From Ophthalmolycus amberensis (lineage: Eukaryota > Chordata > Actinopteri > Perciformes > Zoarcidae), in the NCBI GenBank assembly GCA_024529925.1, contig JAFEUB010001120.1:1161501-1225500 (forward strand): 64,000 bases of DNA, given 5' to 3'. Positions 59,219-64,000 of the stretch are shown in pieces (positions within the stretch are counted from its first letter, which is position 1; the number at the start of each line of letters is the position of its first letter). The position numbers and the translations under genes are program-made. The notes beneath the pieces are model-generated. The model ran no database searches. It saw nothing but the letters and a program-made list of their open reading frames with translations, and had not been told where the DNA came from.

Positions 59219-60685
59219 TCAACATGGCCGGCTCTGGCTCCCAGCAGCTATCATTTATTTAAAGTACTTGTTGAGAACACGCAGTATGTTTGAGTGTGTC
59301 ATAAAGTTAGTAGAGTGCAGAGACAGGACCAGTTCGGTGTATTCACTTTTCTCTGTCCTCCTCACTTCAGTCCTCCATTGAATCTGTAACCGCATCTTTC
59401 AACTACTGTTTGTATGTTTTCTATTTAATATCACTCAGTCAGCATCACTCTCTCTCTCGCTCCCACCCTTTAAGTCTCCTCGAGCAGAATCAAGACAAAC
59501 TGCGGAGCGATAATTGGACACTAACATGAGTCAGAGCGAGATGAATGAAGACAGATGACAAGCCCTTTTTTCCAGGATGTCTGTGCTCCTAACAGGCAAA
59601 TTCAACAATACAGTGAGTGAGATGCCTTTGGGTTCTCAGTTCATTGATTTGAGTAAACCACAGTAAATATCTACATTGAAGCCGTCTCTTCATTCTACTT
59701 AATAAATATGTTCCCTTCTTCTTCGTTTGGCTTCCTATTGTCCCTGTGCTTCTCCTTTAAGTGCTAGGCTTCTTGCGTGTTGTATGTTTTAACATTGCAA
59801 CTCCGGATAAGAGTGTCCACTAAAATTAGAGCCTAAAAAACATTGGAAATGCGGGACTGATACGGATAACACTCAGTTCTTCCTTCAGAATTTTGTCGGA
59901 ACGCAAATGGCAACCTTAGACACATATTTGTAGAGTTGTAGATATCAAATTACGTTTGATAAAATGCTTCAAGGCTTCTTGCCTCTCCTCCTCCTTGCTC
60001 CTGTCCCTCTGCCTATTTCCTCTCTCTTCTCTGTTTTAATACTTTCTTGTGTCACCTTTACTCCCTGTTGTTGTCTAATAATGGAATACATGAAGTAAAG
60101 TACTTAATTAGCAACCTGAGAGAATGAAATCAAATCACTCCGGCTATGCATTTTTTTGCATTTTCACATACACAAGAGACAAAATACCCTCCTCCGCTCC
60201 TCTTTAAATAAATAAAATATATATAGAGTATATGTGTTATGTCGTGTTGTCAGCATTGGCCTTGCATGACATTCAAATATTAATTCTAAAAAACAAAACA
60301 CAAGCTGAAATATGTTTAGAATTCTACGAGATGTGTGCATTCGCAGAACTTCGTTCTCGGTAGGCAGAGAGACTTCTGGGGTTTTGTAATTTATAATCCA
60401 CAGTTCAACCCCGACTCTGGCTGATTAAAGTAGAGATTTAGGAGCGGCACTTATCAATTAGCAGTGGTGCTGCACCGCTGTTGAATACATATAGAGGAAA
60501 CACTGACATCATATCAGTCCATTTATTTATTTTTTTAACAGAAACACATGAACAAATATGTCAAACAAGGATCCCCTGCATATTCTTATTAAGGCATTGT
60601 GATCACGTTTTTAGGGTCATGTCAATTTTGTTCGTCTTTCCAAAATCACAACAGCAAAAGTGTGAAGAATTGATCAAATTCAATC

Positions 60686-60745
60686 TGATGGGGCGACTGT
60701 GGCTAAGTGGAGAGCAGGGTAGTAGCCAAGTAGCACATCATTCAA
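60686..60745. repeat. Possible tRNA-like SINE fragment
   Basis: TGGGGCGACTGTGGCTAAGT followed by GGAGAGCAGG resembles the fish repeat head with GGCTGTGGCTCAGTGG. It is short and degenerate, so low confidence. Confidence 0.3.
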
Positions 60746-61589
60746 GCTAACTATACATTATTTTGTGAGGTTACATATTACGACTGTGACATCCACCTGT
60801 CCACTCTGTCCAGATATTTATTAAATTTGAGGACTTTCACACATTCTAAATAATATTAATTGTTTGTTCTGGTCTATAACATGTTGATCAGTTTAGGTTC
60901 AGCCCTGTCCTGGTTGAAAGTACCAAAAAGGTCCGTTCGATAGAAAACCAGCACACAGGAAGCTACATGCTTTAAACCATGTTTATTTTTTTTGCCAAAT
61001 CAAAAGAAAAACCCAGAAGTATCACACTTCACTTGATGGACATTTTTTCAAGCTTTGAAAGGGCTGATTGAAATAATCAGCAGGCTTCCACACAGCGCTC
61101 CCTAGCAACTCTGAAATGATGCGCCGAATACAGCGAAGATGCCAATTACCTCTCACCGCTGGAGAGGTAATTGCAGTATTTGGAAGGTGCATAGCTGTGA
61201 TGTGACGCTCTTCCCATGATTCACTGCCAGTTCACACTTCTGTCCTGCAATTGATCACAGACCACTTAAGAGCTGCTGAAACCAGAGGAAAATGTCCAAG
61301 AAATCATCTTCATCATTTCATCCATCTGTCAGTCTAACAAGCACTATAAAGTTGTAATCTCTTTCTAAGCTGTGTAGTATACACAGCACTCGATCATATA
61401 GTGCTTTAATCGATCCACCAGGTTTTCACCACAGCCGAGCGTAGCCTGAATGGAAACACACTTTATGTCCGTCTTTCTCTCTGTTCGTCTGTCTCTCTCT
61501 AACACACACAAACTCACGGTAACCCATGAGGTATGAGTGTGTTATGTGTGGCGGTGAAGTGTTTATTGGAGTGGACCTAATCCTCTTGA

Positions 61590-61604
61590 GGGGGGGGGGG
61601 GGGG
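61590..61604. repeat. G15 homopolymer
   Basis: An uninterrupted run of 15 G. Confidence 0.9.
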
Positions 61605-61844
61605 TGGATCCGCCTGTCATCTCCACTTGATCACAAGGGAAGCTCGTTCACCTCATACTTATACACACACACACACATATATTGTGCAGTATATGGGTGA
61701 CACGAGCATGCCTACAGTTAAGCATCTCTTCCATAAAGGAGTCACTGGAGCACAAATATGTTCCAAATATGGTCCACTGATACTCTCTCCTTTATCAGAT
61801 TTCTTTTCTCCCTCAACCATCTAACATGCTCAACCGACATTAAC

Positions 61845-62330
61845 AGCCCGTTCTCATTCCCAGGGCACCGTTTCCTAACGCTTTGTCACGGCCCTCTGCG
61901 TCTGATACCGACGCACAAGGCACTCTTCAGCGTCTGTGTAAGACGCACCGGGCTCTCAAGTAACTACAGTGTAAACCCATCCGCGACGTTATTAAACGCT
62001 TAGAGATATTGCTCCAGGAGTGTGATGACAAATACAGAAAAAAAACCGCATGCAGGAAGGCAGGAGGGAAGGTGGACGGGTCAAACAAACGCAGGACTTC
62101 TTTAATAACCAGGAGACCGTTCTTTAAGCTTGGTGTTCTTATCCCAGAGTGTTATTTTGAAGTTACGCTGGTGGTGTTTGTGACATGTTTTCCGTACTAC
62201 TGTTACGTTGGTTACGTTTTACTTACTAAAATATTTTACTGAACCTAACTGAGTGGTTTTAATCCTCAATTTACTTATTTCAAGCCCAACCATGACGTTT
62301 TTCCTAAACCTAACTAAGTGTTTTAATTGT
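61845..62330. repeat. Dispersed teleost repeat, copy 1
   Basis: ACGCACCGGGCTCTCAAGTA, then TAAACCCATC and GGTCAAACAAACGCAGGACT recur in the same order at about 63785-64000. The 3' part with CCTAAACCTAACTAAGTG recurs at 58100-58245. The family is not identified. Confidence 0.5.
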
Positions 62331-63784
62331 TTGAAACTTACATGGATACTGTACTCTTTAGGAACTGGGGATGGCTATCAATAGCTACTGGGATAAGACT
62401 ATCCTCTTCCTGTTTGTGTTGGGCAATGTCTGACGCACTTCCTTTCTGCTGTTAACCTTGCCTTCATTTCCATGGAGAATGTAACTGGTGACAGGATTGC
62501 AGAGTGAAAGAGGGGCTTATAGGTTCCAATCGAAATGCTAAAGCGTGTCATGATTCTATAGCCATTACATTGTGCAATCAACATTTACCTCATAATGATA
62601 ATTGAAGGCAAATAAGTATATTGCCTATTGCCACTTTAATATATAAGCAAACACGTGCCCATTGGAGTCAATGGATATGCATGTCAGGGTGAGAAAGGTC
62701 AAACTCCAAACTAGTCCCATACTGGAAAACTGAACCCATTCCGCAGAGTCATCAATGCACCAGTGTCCCCTTCCCTTTTGGGAAATAGAAATATTAGCTT
62801 TCTTGCCAAGAGTTAGATGAGAACATTGATTCCAGTCTCATATCTAAAGCCAGGAAATAGTTAGCTTAGCACAAATACAAGAGAAAAGGGGAAAAAAGCC
62901 TGTCCAAAGGGAACAAAACCCACCTACCAACACCTCTAAAGCTCATGAATTAACACATTATATCTCTTTTGTTTAATCAGTACCTAATGCAAGCATTAGA
63001 GGACTAGTTCTCATGACGCGATTAATCTTCATCATCTAAATCTCTGCAAGAAAAAGAATAAGCATATTTCCCAGAGATACGCTTTTAACTAAACATTTCA
63101 TTGTTTATTTTTATACTCTGGTGCATCTGCTGATGATCCAATAATTCAGCCATTTTTGAAGGCACGTAAAGCAGCGAAAAACCCTAATGAGATGGGGATG
63201 AAGACAATTCGATTGTGCAACAGAAAACAATAAATACTGATGGAATAGACAGGTGACGGATAAAAGATGAATGAAAAGACTTTAAGGGATTCCTGAGGAA
63301 ACAAGAATGATTGATGAGGCAGGAAGAGAAAACTACAATCTGTTCCAATCCTTGTGCCACCTGTATTGTGTTCTGAGTCAAGGTGTGCATTGATATGGGT
63401 GCTTATAGGTGCACAACTTTAATCTAATTTGTAGAAAGTAGACAGAAGGCCAAAGGAAATGACAGGGAAAGACGAACTATGGGACCCAACTAACCAAGCC
63501 AAATGTTTACAGAGACACAATTTACCTGCCTTTAAGTCCTCGTACAAATAAAATGTGTGGTGTTTCCTGCCGCAAAAGGACACTGACAGCCATAGTTGAT
63601 AGTAAAGAAAGTCCTCTATCGGCAAGCAGAGCTCAGAAATGTTTTCAGTTGCACAACAGGAGATGAAAAAAAGGGAGAAATCACACAGGAGCTGTTGTAT
63701 TTACCAGCACAGTACCTCTCCATGAATGAAAAGATTACTAAAAATGACCATGGTGCTAGACCACTGAATCACTGCCCATGTCTT

Positions 63785-64000
63785 CAATCAACTCGTTCTC
63801 ACTCCCAACTCGTCAATTACAGACACCGGCATGTGATAACGATGCACCAAGACACCCTCCATTCTGTATGGGATGCACCGGGCTTTCAACTAACTCCAAC
63901 GTAAACCCATCTCCATCTGTGTCAGAGAAACAGACGTAGGACATTTGTGTACGGCGGGTGGGAGGGGGAGTTTGATGGTCAAACAAACACAGGACTTTCA
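63785..64000. repeat. Dispersed teleost repeat, copy 2 (runs off window)
   Basis: ATGCACCGGGCTTTCAACTA, then TAAACCCATC and GGTCAAACAAACACAGGACT match 61920-62100. The copy is cut by the window end. Confidence 0.5.

Larger units (their letters stand above)
55581..61844. other. Gene-free flank with simple repeats
   Basis: It holds a G24 tract, a TG microsatellite, a TTC run, a G15 tract and pieces of dispersed repeats. A minus ORF at 58695-59030 (111 codons, several Cys) and plus ORFs at 57767-58057 and 58967-59293 show no family resemblance and no splice-linked partner, so I do not call them genes. Confidence 0.45.

Noticed and set aside
58967..59293. Serine- and leucine-rich plus ORFs around 59.0-59.4 kb
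   Set aside because: They are produced by the TTC microsatellite and have no conserved domain.
1..64000. CRISPR arrays, bacterial operons or phage genes
   Set aside because: No spaced palindromic direct repeats and no long intronless ORFs. Introns, TATA and AATAAA signals and fish-type repeats show a vertebrate nuclear locus.

Overview
The window looks like nuclear DNA of a percomorph (spiny-rayed) teleost. It is AT-rich and intron-bearing, full of microsatellites and fish-type transposon debris, and it carries a cluster of piscidin-family antimicrobial peptide genes, a family known from such fishes. No long ORF exists. The genes were found by reading short exons, splice signals, intron phases and poly(A) signals. 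All recognised genes are on the + strand.

Layout. Two copies of a unit of about 24 kb lie head to tail. Unit 1 is cut by the window start and ends at 22919. Unit 2 runs from 22920 to 46884. Each unit holds, in order: an A1-type piscidin-like gene (1-1549, partial; 23888-25526), a long gene-poor spacer, an A2-type gene (11187-12693; 35127-36633), a relic of a further A gene (13587-14036; 37529-37978), a B-type classical piscidin (15480-16382; 39423-40325), an orphan non-coding first exon (19690-19763; 43629-43701), and the promoter and first exon of a C-type gene. Only the last unit continues into the complete C gene (47001-47918), a piscidin-4-like precursor. In unit 1 the C first exon is cut at 22919 and fused to the next A1 block. 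Two exons of unknown parentage with correct piscidin phases follow at 49004-49037 and 49154-49268. From about 49.3 kb to the end I found no supportable gene, only simple repeats and dispersed repeats.

Gene design. Each gene has a non-coding first exon, a second exon with a 22-residue signal peptide (ending AEPG-x-x) and the start of the mature peptide, a tiny third exon (19 nt in A and B, 28 nt in C) lying wholly in the mature region, and a fourth exon with the rest of the mature peptide, the acidic/Gln-rich tail, the stop and, downstream, AATAAA. Introns 2 and 3 are always phase 1 and phase 2. The products would be secreted or granule-stored cationic membrane-active peptides of innate immunity. 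B has the piscidin N-terminus FFHH and a Gly-Arg-Arg processing signal, C starts FFRH as in piscidin 4, and A starts FWK and carries a repeated xEQ pro-region with a Lys-Arg site.

Most notable: A1 and A2 are nearly identical in introns, signal peptide and tail, yet differ at most codons of the microexon and its borders, all by amino-acid replacement. This suggests focused diversification of the mature peptide. Mobile DNA includes PIF/Harbinger-like elements (TAA duplications), hAT-like elements (8-bp duplications), a LINE reverse-transcriptase remnant and dispersed teleost repeats. Shared insertion sites show that most of these predate the 24-kb duplication.
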